Assembly: GCA_016873675.1 (NCBI GenBank)
Contig: VGWG01000021.1
Span: 1 to 32,574 of the forward strand
Direction of reading: 5' to 3'
Source: Lentisphaerota bacterium
GTDB lineage: Bacteria > Verrucomicrobiota > Kiritimatiellia > RFP12 > JAAYNR01
Length of the DNA stretch: 32,574 nt
The position numbers and the translations under genes were made by a program. The notes beneath the pieces were generated by a model. The model was not told where the DNA came from, searched no databases, and saw nothing but the letters and a program-made list of their open reading frames with translations. Below are positions 24,609-32,574 of this stretch, piece by piece. Positions within the stretch are counted from its first letter, which is position 1. Each line of letters begins with the position of its first letter.

Positions 24609-27262
24609 AAGCCAAGGCATCCACCCTCTACCCGAGAGCGAAAAAGCCGTCAGAACCTGACACTTTTGGATGGGATGTCTTTTGCTCCAGCCATGCGCGC
24701 GAACTACTTGACGCGAGGACGCTTCCTGAAAACGTTCGCGAAGCTTTGGGCGCATCTGCTCCCGCCTTGGCGAAAGCAGGCTTTCGGCTCATCTCTTCAG
24801 AGACGCATCCGCGTGTTCTGAACCAAGACGAGTTGATGTTGTGGCCCGTGGAGGAGAAGTCCGTTTTCCGTCCGGTGCAAGCGGATCGGGCCAACGCCTT
24901 TCGGTGCCAATATGAGCATCCGCATGGAAAACTGTATCAGGGCGACTCTCTGGCGTGGCTCAAGTCCCTGCCAGACGCCAGCGTGAATCTGGTGTTTGCC
25001 GATCCGCCCTATAACCTCGGCAAGGCCGAGTGGGACACGTTCTCAAGCCATGCCGTCTATGTGGATTGGTGCGTCGAGTGGGTTCGCGAGGTTTCTCGTA
25101 TCCTAGTTCCGTCGGGCACTTTTTACATGTGCGGTTTCTCCGAGATTCTTGCCGATATCAAATGCCATGTCGCGCCCTTCTTCAAAGGGTGCCGCTGGAT
25201 CATTTGGCACTACAAAAACAAGGCGAATTTGGGCCATGACTGGGGTCGGTCGCACGAAAGCATCGTTCATTTCAGGAAAACGGCCACGGTCCGACTCAAC
25301 ATGGATGAGATTCGCATCCCGTATGGTGCGCATACGCTAAAGTATCCATCCCACCCGCAAGCGGAGACCAGTGCTTACGGCCGTGGCGCTGCGGGACCGC
25401 GCGATCATTGGATTCCCAACCCAAGGGGGGCAAAGCCCAAGGATGTCTTTGACATCCCGACCACCTGCAACGGCATGGGCGAAAAGACGCCCCACCCGAC
25501 GCAGAAGCCGGAAGAATTGCTCCGGAAAATCGTGCTCGCCTCTTCAAACGAAGGGGATCTTGTGGTCGACCCTTTCTCTGGTTCAGGCACAACGCTGGTC
25601 GTTGCCGAACAGATGAATCGGCGGTGGCTGGGCTGCGACTTGTCCGAGGAATATAACCGGTGGGCCGTTGAGCGGCTTGAAAACGTTCCCGACCGTTCGA
25701 TTGCCGAATGGGTGGCGCTCGACCGGAAGACAGCGGAACGCAGGGAGTCGATTCGAGAACTTGATGCTTCGAAGGCGGTTGTGCAAGCGAAAACGGCGCA
25801 CGCCCCTTCTGATGGTTCCCTTGACCAGAGACGGCGGCAAGTTGCCTGCATGACACCCGATGCGGCAAAGTCCCAATTGGGGCAGTTCCTGACCCCGTGT
25901 GCCACGGCTCGTTTCTTGGCTTCGCTTTTTGATGCAAAAAGAGGGGGCGCGTGTCGTCTGCTTGACCCCGGCGCTGGTATTGGGTCACTAACCGATGCTT
26001 TCTTGAAGAATACCAATCTCTGCTTTGACGAGGTGTCTGTCACTGCGTGTGAGATCGACACAAGACTGCATGATCACCTTGTCAGGACGCTAAACCCGGT
26101 TGAAGCCGAGATCATACAGATCGATTTCATTGAAGTGGCGGTCAATTGGTTGCAGTTCGAGCCAGAACGTCGGTTTACGCATGCTATTCTTAACCCGCCC
26201 TACAAAAAAATTAGCTCATCTTCAACCGCTCGAAAATTCCTCAGGCAAGTGGGGATAGAGACGGTCAATCTGTATTCGGCCTTTGTTGCGCTTAGCCTTA
26301 AACTGCTTGAAAACGGCGGTCAACTGGTTGCCATCATACCGCGCAGTTTTTGCAACGGCCCGTACTACAAGACGTTCAGAAAAATGATACTAATGGAGTC
26401 AGCCATCACGCATATCCACCTTTTCGGGTCACGCAAATCGGCGTTTAAAGAAGACAAGGTGCTTCAGGAAAACGTGGTGATCAAACTTATCAAAGGGATT
26501 AATCAGGGAGCCGTCACCATCTCGGTCTCGACAGACGATTCGTTCTCCGACTATCAAGAAGAGATCCATTCATTCGATCAAATTGTCAAACATGGAGATC
26601 CAGAGCGCTTTATCCACATTCCAACGGCAACTGAACAGGATCATCTTGATCACTTACCTGGTGCGGTTTGTTCGCTTGCGGATGTCGGGGTTTGTGTCTC
26701 CACAGGGCCGGTCGTTGATTTTCGGGTCAAGGATCATCTGCGATGGCAACCGACATCAGGAACGGTGCCCCTTCTGTATCCAGCGCATTGCTCAATGAAC
26801 CGAAGCGTCTGGCCTAGAGCCGACGCCAAGAAGCCGAATGCCTTGATTGTTGATGAAAAGACGCGAAAATCGCTTTTTCCTGTTGGGTTCTATTGTGTGG
26901 TCAAGCGCTTCTCTGCGAAAGAGGAGACGCGGCGGATTACAGCAAGCGTGGTCGCGCCCGATATGTTTGGTAACGTATCTGCTGTGGCCTTTGAAAATCA
27001 TCTGAATGTGTATCATGAGGCGAAAGAAGGAATCCCTGAAGCGTTGGCCTATGGATTTTCTGTCTACCTTAACACCTCTTTTGTTGACAACTTCTTTCGG
27101 CGGTTCAACGGTCACACACAGGTCAACGCCACGGATTTGCGACAACTGCGCTATCCCTCGCGCGATAGACTGATGCAGATTGGAAAATGGGCCATGCGGC
27201 AGAAGAGCCTGACGCAGGACGTGATGGATTGCCACGTTCAAGAGGTTTTGTATTTAGAATAG
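24605..27262 (+). CDS. dual methyltransferase fusion: beta-class plus Eco57I-like gamma-class
   Basis: This 885-residue protein has four visible parts. Residues 1-82 resemble the N-terminal domain of the preceding methyltransferase (KASTLYP to MLWP). Residues about 105-355 are a beta-class methyltransferase with DPPYNLG (133-139), HPTQKP and FSGSGTT (324-330). After a charged linker, residues about 415-620 are a second methyltransferase in gamma order: QFLTPCATA, the cofactor loop LDPGAGIG (453-460), then NPPYKK (530-535) and an IIPRSF motif, as in the Eco57I/TaqI N6-adenine family. The rest (about 620-885) should be its target-recognition domain. No PD-(D/E)xK or HNH nuclease motif is evident. 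It ends 14 bp before pheT. A frameshift fusion is unlikely, since both catalytic centres are intact. Confidence 0.88.
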   Translation: MKAKASTLYPRAKKPSEPDTFGWDVFCSSHARELLDARTLPENVREALGASAPALAKAGFRLISSETHPRVLNQDELMLWPVEEKSVFRPVQADRANAFRCQYEHPHGKLYQGDSLAWLKSLPDASVNLVFADPPYNLGKAEWDTFSSHAVYVDWCVEWVREVSRILVPSGTFYMCGFSEILADIKCHVAPFFKGCRWIIWHYKNKANLGHDWGRSHESIVHFRKTATVRLNMDEIRIPYGAHTLKYPSHPQAETSAYGRGAAGPRDHWIPNPRGAKPKDVFDIPTTCNGMGEKTPHPTQKPEELLRKIVLASSNEGDLVVDPFSGSGTTLVVAEQMNRRWLGCDLSEEYNRWAVERLENVPDRSIAEWVALDRKTAERRESIRELDASKAVVQAKTAHAPSDGSLDQRRRQVACMTPDAAKSQLGQFLTPCATARFLASLFDAKRGGACRLLDPGAGIGSLTDAFLKNTNLCFDEVSVTACEIDTRLHDHLVRTLNPVEAEIIQIDFIEVAVNWLQFEPERRFTHAILNPPYKKISSSSTARKFLRQVGIETVNLYSAFVALSLKLLENGGQLVAIIPRSFCNGPYYKTFRKMILMESAITHIHLFGSRKSAFKEDKVLQENVVIKLIKGINQGAVTISVSTDDSFSDYQEEIHSFDQIVKHGDPERFIHIPTATEQDHLDHLPGAVCSLADVGVCVSTGPVVDFRVKDHLRWQPTSGTVPLLYPAHCSMNRSVWPRADAKKPNALIVDEKTRKSLFPVGFYCVVKRFSAKEETRRITASVVAPDMFGNVSAVAFENHLNVYHEAKEGIPEALAYGFSVYLNTSFVDNFFRRFNGHTQVNATDLRQLRYPSRDRLMQIGKWAMRQKSLTQDVMDCHVQEVLYLE

Positions 27263-27276
27263 AGGGGGCATACGCG

Positions 27277-29688
27277 ATGAAAGTACCGATTAGTTGGTTG
27301 AATGAGTATGTGGATGTGGCCGATTTGAGTGTGAAGGCGCTTTCAGACGCGCTCACATTTTCGGGGATCGAGGTCGAGGGGGTCGAGACCGTGGGAGCGG
27401 TGCTGGACGACCATTTTGTGGTGGGCGAAGTGCTGACCTGCACGGCGCATCCGAATTCGGATCACCTCCACGTTTGCACCGTCACGGACGGCGCGCGGGA
27501 GGTTCAGATCGTGTGCGGCGCGCCCAACGCGGCGGCGGGGATCAAGGTGCCGCTGGCCACCGTCGGCGCGGTCATCCCCGAGGGCGGCTTTACCATCAAG
27601 AAGGCCAAGCTCCGCGGCGTGGAGTCGTTCGGGATGCTCTGCTCGGCCCGCGAATTGAAGCTGTCGGACGAGCACGCGGGGCTGCTCATTCTCGACCCGT
27701 CGCTCAAGCCGGGGACGCTGATGCGTGACGTGCTGCCGCCGCCCGAGACGGTCTTTGATCTGGAGATCACCTGGAACCGCAGCGATTGCCTCTCGATGAT
27801 CGGCATCGCGCGCGAATTTGCGGCGGTCTTGAAACGGCCGCTGCGATTGCCCGCGATCACGTTTGCCGAATCCGGTGAGCCGGTGGAACGGTTTGCCCGA
27901 GTGGTGGTCGAAGATCCGGCGAACTGTCCGCGCTACACCGCGCGGGTGCTGACCGGGATCACCGACGGACCCTCGCCCGCGTGGATGAGCCGCCGCCTGG
28001 AGGCGTGCGGGGTGCGGCCGATCAGCCTGATCGTCGACGTGACCAACTACGTCATGCTGGAGTGCGGCCAGCCGCTGCATGCGTTTGACTACACGACGCT
28101 CGCGGAGCGGACGATCCTCGTCCGCCGCGCGAAGCCGGGCGAAACCATCCAGACGCTGGACGGGATCGAGCGGAAGCTGGACGAACAGATGCTGGTGATC
28201 GCCGATGCGGCGCGCGCCACGGCCGTGGCGGGCGTCATGGGCGGAGCGAACACCGAGATCGCCGTCGGGACGTCGAACGTGTTGCTGGAGAGCGCGTCCT
28301 TTGCAGCCCCGTCGATCAAACGGACGGCGACCAAGCTGGGCGTGCGCACCGAGTCATCCCATCGCTTCGAGCGGACGGTTGACGGCGAACTCGCCGACTG
28401 GGGCAGCCGGCGGGCGGTCGCGCTCCTGTCAGCGTTGGGCGGAGCGACGGTGGCCAAGGGGTGCCTGGACATCGACCACCGGCCAACCGGCGTGAAGACG
28501 GTCGCGCTCCGATTCCGCCGGACCCGTGACGTGATCGGCGTGGCCCTGGACGCGACCGAGATGGTGGCGATTCTGGAGCGGCTCGGGTTTGAAGCGGTCG
28601 CGCGCGACGAGGCGTCGGCGACCTTCCGCATACCGAGCTGGCGGTGTGACGTCGAACTGGAGGCCGATCTGATTGAGGAAATCGCCCGGATGCACGGGCT
28701 GGATGCGATTCCCAACACGTCGCCGACGGCGGTCGTGTCGATCGACAACGACGATTTCTTCCGGGCGCGCGCCCAGTGCCGCAGCACCCTGACGGGAATC
28801 GGGTTCACCGAGGCGATGCACTACAGCTTCCTGTCGGCCTCCGATCTGGATGGGTTCGACCCGCGCGCGGCGGCGCGGCGGCTGGCCCTGCCCAATCCGG
28901 TGAGCGCCGACTACGCCGTGATGCGCGACAGCCTGCTGCCTCAACTGGTGGGGACGCTCGGACGCAACGCTTCGCGCCAGGTCACCGCCTGCGCCCTGTT
29001 TGAAATGGGACGTGTCTTCTGGCGCGATGCCGCTGGCGTGCCGTGCGAAGAGGAACGCCTCTCGATCGGACTGATTGGCCCCATGGGGCGACAAGCGCTC
29101 GATACGCGGCGGGCGGTCTCCAACGACGAGGCGGTGCTGTGGATCAAAGGCGCCGTCGAAACGGTGGCGCGAGCCCTGCATGCGGGAGCGGTCACGCTGC
29201 GCGCGTGCGATCATCCGGCGATGGAGCCGGGCCATGCGTCCGAGCTGCTGCTGAACGGCGAGGGTGTCGGCCTGCTGGGCGCGGTCAGCGCGGCGGTGCG
29301 GCACCAGTGGCGACTGACGGCACCGCTGGCCGTCGCCGAACTGCGGGCCGGACCGCTGCTGGCGAATTGCTTCCGCCAACACGCGCTGGTCGACGTGCCT
29401 GCTTTTCCTGCCATCCGGCGTGACCTGGCCTTCCTGGCTCCCGCATCAGTGACCCACGCCGAGATCGTGGCCGCGATCCGGGAAGGCGCGCCGAAAGAGT
29501 TGACCGCCGTCGAGCTTTTTGATATATTTGTTCCCAAGAACGACCGGAGCGGCATGCGCAGCATGGCTTACGCGATGGAGTTCCGTTCGCCGAGCCGGAC
29601 ACTGACCGACGACGAGGTCAACCGGGCGGTTGAAAAGATCAGGAGTACGTTGAAGGAAAACCTGCGGGTTGACATTCGCGACAAGTGA
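27277..29688 (+). CDS. pheT: phenylalanine-tRNA ligase beta subunit
   Basis: PheT binds tRNA-Phe and edits mischarged Tyr-tRNA-Phe. It is 803 residues, as expected. In order, an N-terminal MKVPISWLNEYVD opening leads to an EMAP-type tRNA-binding domain (about 40-150, with HPNSDHLHVC and VCGAPN), then the B3/B4 editing domain (about 210-370, with DVTNYVMLECGQPLHAFD). The B5 domain and the synthetase-like core (about 400-690) follow, and a C-terminal ferredoxin-fold anticodon-binding domain (about 710-803). The start at 27277 has GAGGGGG about 9 bp upstream. It is separated from pheS by the methyltransferase cassette and begins 14 bp after it, so it probably depends on transcription through the cassette. 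Confidence 0.97.
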   Translation: MKVPISWLNEYVDVADLSVKALSDALTFSGIEVEGVETVGAVLDDHFVVGEVLTCTAHPNSDHLHVCTVTDGAREVQIVCGAPNAAAGIKVPLATVGAVIPEGGFTIKKAKLRGVESFGMLCSARELKLSDEHAGLLILDPSLKPGTLMRDVLPPPETVFDLEITWNRSDCLSMIGIAREFAAVLKRPLRLPAITFAESGEPVERFARVVVEDPANCPRYTARVLTGITDGPSPAWMSRRLEACGVRPISLIVDVTNYVMLECGQPLHAFDYTTLAERTILVRRAKPGETIQTLDGIERKLDEQMLVIADAARATAVAGVMGGANTEIAVGTSNVLLESASFAAPSIKRTATKLGVRTESSHRFERTVDGELADWGSRRAVALLSALGGATVAKGCLDIDHRPTGVKTVALRFRRTRDVIGVALDATEMVAILERLGFEAVARDEASATFRIPSWRCDVELEADLIEEIARMHGLDAIPNTSPTAVVSIDNDDFFRARAQCRSTLTGIGFTEAMHYSFLSASDLDGFDPRAAARRLALPNPVSADYAVMRDSLLPQLVGTLGRNASRQVTACALFEMGRVFWRDAAGVPCEEERLSIGLIGPMGRQALDTRRAVSNDEAVLWIKGAVETVARALHAGAVTLRACDHPAMEPGHASELLLNGEGVGLLGAVSAAVRHQWRLTAPLAVAELRAGPLLANCFRQHALVDVPAFPAIRRDLAFLAPASVTHAEIVAAIREGAPKELTAVELFDIFVPKNDRSGMRSMAYAMEFRSPSRTLTDDEVNRAVEKIRSTLKENLRVDIRDK

Positions 29689-29864
29689 TCTACTGAAGTT
29701 GAAATCGACCCTGCTGTGAACGCGAATTGGCGGAATATCTCTGACCTACATGGTAATCAGGGGCTCATGGATGGCGCGGGCTGGATGCCGGTTCTTCGGA
29801 ATCGGATGACGCGATGCGCAGGAAACGAGTCCCGACCTTGACACGCGAGGTCTAAGAGCTTACG

Positions 29865-29894
29865 CCGCTACGTCACAGTGGGGTTTTTCTTTTG
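29865..29894 (+). terminator. probable intrinsic terminator of the pheS-pheT operon
   Basis: CCGCT (29865-29869) pairs with AGTGG (29877-29881), including one G-T pair, around a 7-nt loop. It is followed by GGTTTTTCTTTT. It lies about 180 bp after the pheT stop, so the transcript would carry a long 3' tail. The stem is short, but the T-tract is good. Confidence 0.5.
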
Positions 29895-29924
29895 TTGCGG
29901 AACCGGTCCTTTTTGTAGGTATCG

Positions 29925-30053
29925 CTATAACCGGTAGTACGCCGCCTCATCGAGCAGCGCCTCGGCCTGCGCCGGATCGTCGGGATCAAGTTCGCAGATC
30001 CAGCCGTCGGCAATCGGCGTCCAGTGAAGGGTCCGTGGCGTATCGGGCCATGG
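29925..30053 (-). pseudogene. possible C-terminal gene remnant
   Basis: Directly after the esterase stop, a different minus-strand frame reads a natural-looking tail: PWPDTPRTLHWTPIADGW, then ICELDPDDPAQAEALLDEA, ending AAYYRL and a TAG at 29925. It has no start codon of its own in this span and upstream continues only inside the esterase gene in the wrong frame. It may be the end of a deleted gene, or chance. The esterase itself already ends at its family's usual PASPFRTD position, so this is not its missing C terminus. Confidence 0.3.
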
Positions 30054-30054
30054 T

Positions 30055-32007
30055 TTACCACGCGTCCGTCCGGAAGGGCGACGCCGGCAGCCCCTCCTGG
30101 TTGTACAGGTTGCAGCCGTCGGGATTGTCGGCCCAGGCGTAGCGCACGGCGACAGGCTCCGGGACATCGGGCGCGCTGACCCACACCGTATCCCCCTCAA
30201 TTTCCGCTGCGGCCGGCAGGAATTTACCGTCGGCCCCGGCGATCACAAATGTCTTGAGTTCCCCGCCGCGCGCCACCAGTCCGCCGCCCGTGTGATCAAA
30301 CCGCAGGCGGATGCGGTCGCCCGCGATGACGTGCTCTCGAAACAGCGGTCCCGATGGCATCAGCGGCTTGCCGTAGGTGCGCGCCAGCGCCCATTGTGCG
30401 AGGCGCGAGCCTACGTCTTGCTTGTTGCGGGGATGGATATCGTTGGATTCCCCGATATCGATGGCCACCGCCATGCCGGTGTTCACCTCCATGAGGGACG
30501 ACATCTGCCCTTCGCGCACCGTCGCCCACGTGCTGTTGGCCTGATAAGGCAGCGGCGTGCGGAAGTTCGCCAACTGCACGGTCAGGAAGGTGAAATCGCC
30601 CTGACCCCACGCCCGGCGCCAGTCGCGGATCAGCGCACGCAGCATCCAGCCGTATTCGCGGCTGATGGCGTCGTTGGATTCGCCCTGATACCAGGCTGCG
30701 CCGCGGATGGCGTAGGGAATCAGCGGCTGAATCATGTTGTCATTGAGCATGTAGGGCGACAGAGGATTCCCCAGCCCCTCCGGCAGTGTCTGCGGCTTCA
30801 CCAGTCCGAATTCGTGTTCACTCTTCATTCGCCACAGACCGGCCAGGGGAATCGGCTCCGCGCTCGTGTCCGCGGGTCCGAGGGTCATCTTCTGATGCGG
30901 CCCGATCATGCCGCCGTCATAGATAAACGAATAGACGCGCACCGCGATGACCGCGCGTCCGGCCGTGACAAGCCGCCCCGGCACCGTGTAAGAGCGCGGA
31001 ACGCACCAATGCTGGTCTTCCAGATTCCGGCCCGTGGCGCCCACCGGCTCGCCGTTGAAATAGGTGATGTCCTGCTTGTCGATCGCTCCCAGTCCCAGCG
31101 TGAGATCCTTTCCCGCCCAGGCTTCGGGTATCGTGACGTCACGACGAAACCAGAACACGCCGTTGGTTTCATGGCCGGCGCGCAGCCAGGAGCCGGGAAG
31201 ACGCATCGTCTCCCACGCGCGGTCGTCGTGCGCGGCATCGGCCCACCCGCTGGCCGCGCCGGTGTTGCCCGGGTCGCGGGGGTAGTTGAGCCCAAGCTGC
31301 CGATCCCGTGCCTCCTGGCTGTCGGGTTCGAACGGATCAAACCGCCCCCAGTACCCGGTGCTGGCCACCGACGCCTCATAGCGCGCCACCTCGTCGCGGG
31401 TTCGGCCGTGCTGCACCAGCTCCTCGCGGCTGATCCACGTTTCGATCCGCGTGCCGCCCCATGACGCATTGATCAGCCCGACGGCCACGCCCAGTTCCCG
31501 CGCCAGACGTCGACCGAAGAAGAATCCGACCGCCGTAAAATCAGCGATGGTCTCCGGGCTGGCGACCTGCCAGGCCGCCTGAACATCCGACTGCCGGCCA
31601 AGCAACGTCCGCTGCGGCACCCGCAGCGACCGGATGTCCCGGTCTGTCGGCGTCAGCGTCTGCGCGTCAAAGTCGATCTTGGAGACCGGCCACTCCATGT
31701 TGGACTGTCCCGAGCAGATCCAGACTTCGCCCAGCATCACGTCTGTGAGGCGCACATGGGCGTCGGGGTCGGGCGTGTTGACCTCGAGCACGTAGGGGCC
31801 GCCGGCGGGCATCGGCGGCAGGCGGGTGAGAAACCGGCCGTCGTCGCCCGAACGCGTCTCGGCCGTGTACGGTCCGAGCGTCACGCGCACGCGCAGCCCC
31901 GGCGTGGTCCAGCCCCAGACCGGCACCGGCATCTCGCGCTGCAAGACCGCGTGATCCGTGAACAGGTGCGCGAGTCGCAGCGCGTCTTTTTTCTTTTTTA
32001 CACTCAT
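30055..32007 (-). CDS. sialate O-acetylesterase-like SGNH hydrolase
   Basis: This 650-residue esterase would remove O-acetyl groups from sialic acid or other acetylated glycans. The catalytic serine lies in CSGQSNMEWPV near residue 108, and the Asp-His pair in ESNDIHPRNKQD near 520-530. Between them sits a beta-galactosidase-like jelly-roll insertion (about 285-400, with FWFRRDVTIP and YFNGEPVG), a known arrangement in this family. The C terminus ends with RYAWADNPDGCNLYN and PASPFRTD, as in full-length relatives. The start at 32007 overlaps the upstream HAD stop. No signal peptide is present; the N terminus is instead Lys-rich (KKKKD) from two A-runs, so it is probably cytoplasmic. True substrate not determined. 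Confidence 0.9.
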   Translation of the reverse strand: MSVKKKKDALRLAHLFTDHAVLQREMPVPVWGWTTPGLRVRVTLGPYTAETRSGDDGRFLTRLPPMPAGGPYVLEVNTPDPDAHVRLTDVMLGEVWICSGQSNMEWPVSKIDFDAQTLTPTDRDIRSLRVPQRTLLGRQSDVQAAWQVASPETIADFTAVGFFFGRRLARELGVAVGLINASWGGTRIETWISREELVQHGRTRDEVARYEASVASTGYWGRFDPFEPDSQEARDRQLGLNYPRDPGNTGAASGWADAAHDDRAWETMRLPGSWLRAGHETNGVFWFRRDVTIPEAWAGKDLTLGLGAIDKQDITYFNGEPVGATGRNLEDQHWCVPRSYTVPGRLVTAGRAVIAVRVYSFIYDGGMIGPHQKMTLGPADTSAEPIPLAGLWRMKSEHEFGLVKPQTLPEGLGNPLSPYMLNDNMIQPLIPYAIRGAAWYQGESNDAISREYGWMLRALIRDWRRAWGQGDFTFLTVQLANFRTPLPYQANSTWATVREGQMSSLMEVNTGMAVAIDIGESNDIHPRNKQDVGSRLAQWALARTYGKPLMPSGPLFREHVIAGDRIRLRFDHTGGGLVARGGELKTFVIAGADGKFLPAAAEIEGDTVWVSAPDVPEPVAVRYAWADNPDGCNLYNQEGLPASPFRTDAW

Positions 32008-32574
32008 GGCGATACCAAACCTTCCACATCCGCGCATGAAAACGCATCCAGAGAAGCCACAATCTGATCGGCCATCTGCACATCCTGCGGGATGGCGAAC
32101 GGCCGGGCCAGCGCCACGCATTTCATTCCCGCCGCCTTGGCCGCGCGCACGCCGGCACGGGAGTCCTCGATCACCACGCAGCGCCGGGGCTCGACGCCGA
32201 GACGCCCGGCCGCCTGTTGATAGCAGGTGGGATCAGGCTTCCCCTCGCTATAATCCTCCGAGCCGATGTAGAAACTCACGCAGTCGGCGAGGCCGATCAG
32301 GTCCAGGGTGTCGCCAATCTCCTGACGCGGCGAGCCGGAGACGATGGCGATGGGGTAGGCGGCGGCCAACCGGCGCAGACAGGCGACCGATCCGGGAATG
32401 GCGATGCTGCCCGCCTCGCGCAGACGCAGATAGTACGGACGCAACTCGTCGGCCATCGCCGCCATGCCGATGCCGGCGAGCGCTGGGAACAGCGCCACGA
32501 TGTCACGATGGATCGCCGACCACGAATGTCCGTAGACGATGCGCACGATCACCTGCTCGTCGGCCGGCTGGCCG
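32004..32574 (-). CDS. HAD-superfamily phosphatase or phosphoglucomutase-like (partial)
   Basis: This is the C-terminal 189 residues of a HAD subfamily IA protein whose start lies beyond the right edge. The frame stays open to the last base. Motif II is IVSGSP, motif III is EGKPDP with its lysine, and motif IV is VVIEDSRAGVRAA. The first motif with the nucleophilic aspartate would lie outside the window. The cap domain is helical. Relatives include beta-phosphoglucomutase and sugar-phosphate phosphatases; the exact substrate cannot be told. Its TGA overlaps the ATG of the esterase gene, so the two are probably co-translated in one glycan-handling operon. Confidence 0.85.
   Translation of the reverse strand, partial: GQPADEQVIVRIVYGHSWSAIHRDIVALFPALAGIGMAAMADELRPYYLRLREAGSIAIPGSVACLRRLAAAYPIAIVSGSPRQEIGDTLDLIGLADCVSFYIGSEDYSEGKPDPTCYQQAAGRLGVEPRRCVVIEDSRAGVRAAKAAGMKCVALARPFAIPQDVQMADQIVASLDAFSCADVEGLVSP

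Larger units (their letters stand above)
29689..30054. other. intergenic stretch between pheT and the esterase gene
   Basis: The 366 bp between the two convergent stop codons hold a terminator-like hairpin (29865-29894) and, on the minus strand, a 43-codon coding-like tail (29925-30053). No RNA gene, promoter or complete gene of meaningful length is seen in 29689-29860. ACCGGT occurs twice, once on each side of a T-rich stretch near 29901-29936. Confidence 0.5.

Noticed and set aside
23215-27262. BREX, DISARM or complete type II R-M locus
   Set aside because: No PglZ-like, helicase, phospholipase-D or restriction nuclease gene is present; only methyltransferases and one small unknown protein.
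26465-27262. Nuclease domain at the C terminus of the dual methyltransferase
   Set aside because: No PD-(D/E)xK, HNH or GIY-YIG pattern could be recognised; position after NPPY suits a target-recognition domain as in Eco57I/TaqI-type enzymes.

Overview
The window is high-GC bacterial chromosome with short intergenic gaps, many 4-bp stop/start overlaps and mostly housekeeping content. It carries threonine synthase, tRNA-Ser(GCU), TrpB-TrpA, thiamine-phosphate synthase, EttA and both subunits of phenylalanyl-tRNA synthetase. It also has carbohydrate-active genes (a GH2 hydrolase, a sialate O-acetylesterase, a CBM-like secreted protein), a Gram-negative tripartite exporter (TolC/HlyD/ABC) and an O-antigen-ligase-like protein. 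Together with an S23-type four-helix-bundle gene beside a GATTAC/GATTAT hexamer array, this suggests a polysaccharide-degrading member of the PVC superphylum, perhaps Kiritimatiellota or Lentisphaerota. That placement is an inference from gene content only.

Layout. 1-1810 (minus): 5' part of a four-helix-bundle gene, a hexamer repeat, thrC, and tRNA-Ser with its own sigma70-like promoter. 2009-10416 (plus): a six-gene operon of GH2 hydrolase, TolC-type outer-membrane protein, a small Cys-rich TRASH-like protein, an HlyD-type adaptor and two ABC half-transporters. The two ABC proteins look like a heterodimeric exporter with one intact and one degenerate ATP site. 10468-12526 (plus): promoter with a palindrome over its -10 box, then trpB-trpA. 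12483-17701 (minus): a five-gene chain (CBM-like protein, O-antigen-ligase-like protein, OlsF-like double acyltransferase, EamA transporter, thiE) whose last gene overlaps the end of trpA by 44 bp. 17899-22048 (minus): ettA, an MFS transporter and a lactonase-family propeller.

22116-29688 (plus) is the most unusual part. pheS and pheT, normally adjacent, are separated by about 4 kb holding three tightly coupled genes: an 83-aa unknown protein, a beta-class DNA methyltransferase, and an 885-aa protein that fuses a second beta-class methyltransferase to an Eco57I/TaqI-like gamma-class methyltransferase. The two methyltransferase proteins share a roughly 80-residue N-terminal domain that I do not recognise. 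The inserted genes are lower in GC than pheS/pheT, and no nuclease, helicase or integrase is visible among them. I regard this as the best candidate for an undescribed modification or defence module.

29689-32574: a terminator-like hairpin, a coding-like remnant, then on the minus strand a sialate O-acetylesterase preceded by a HAD phosphatase cut by the window edge.
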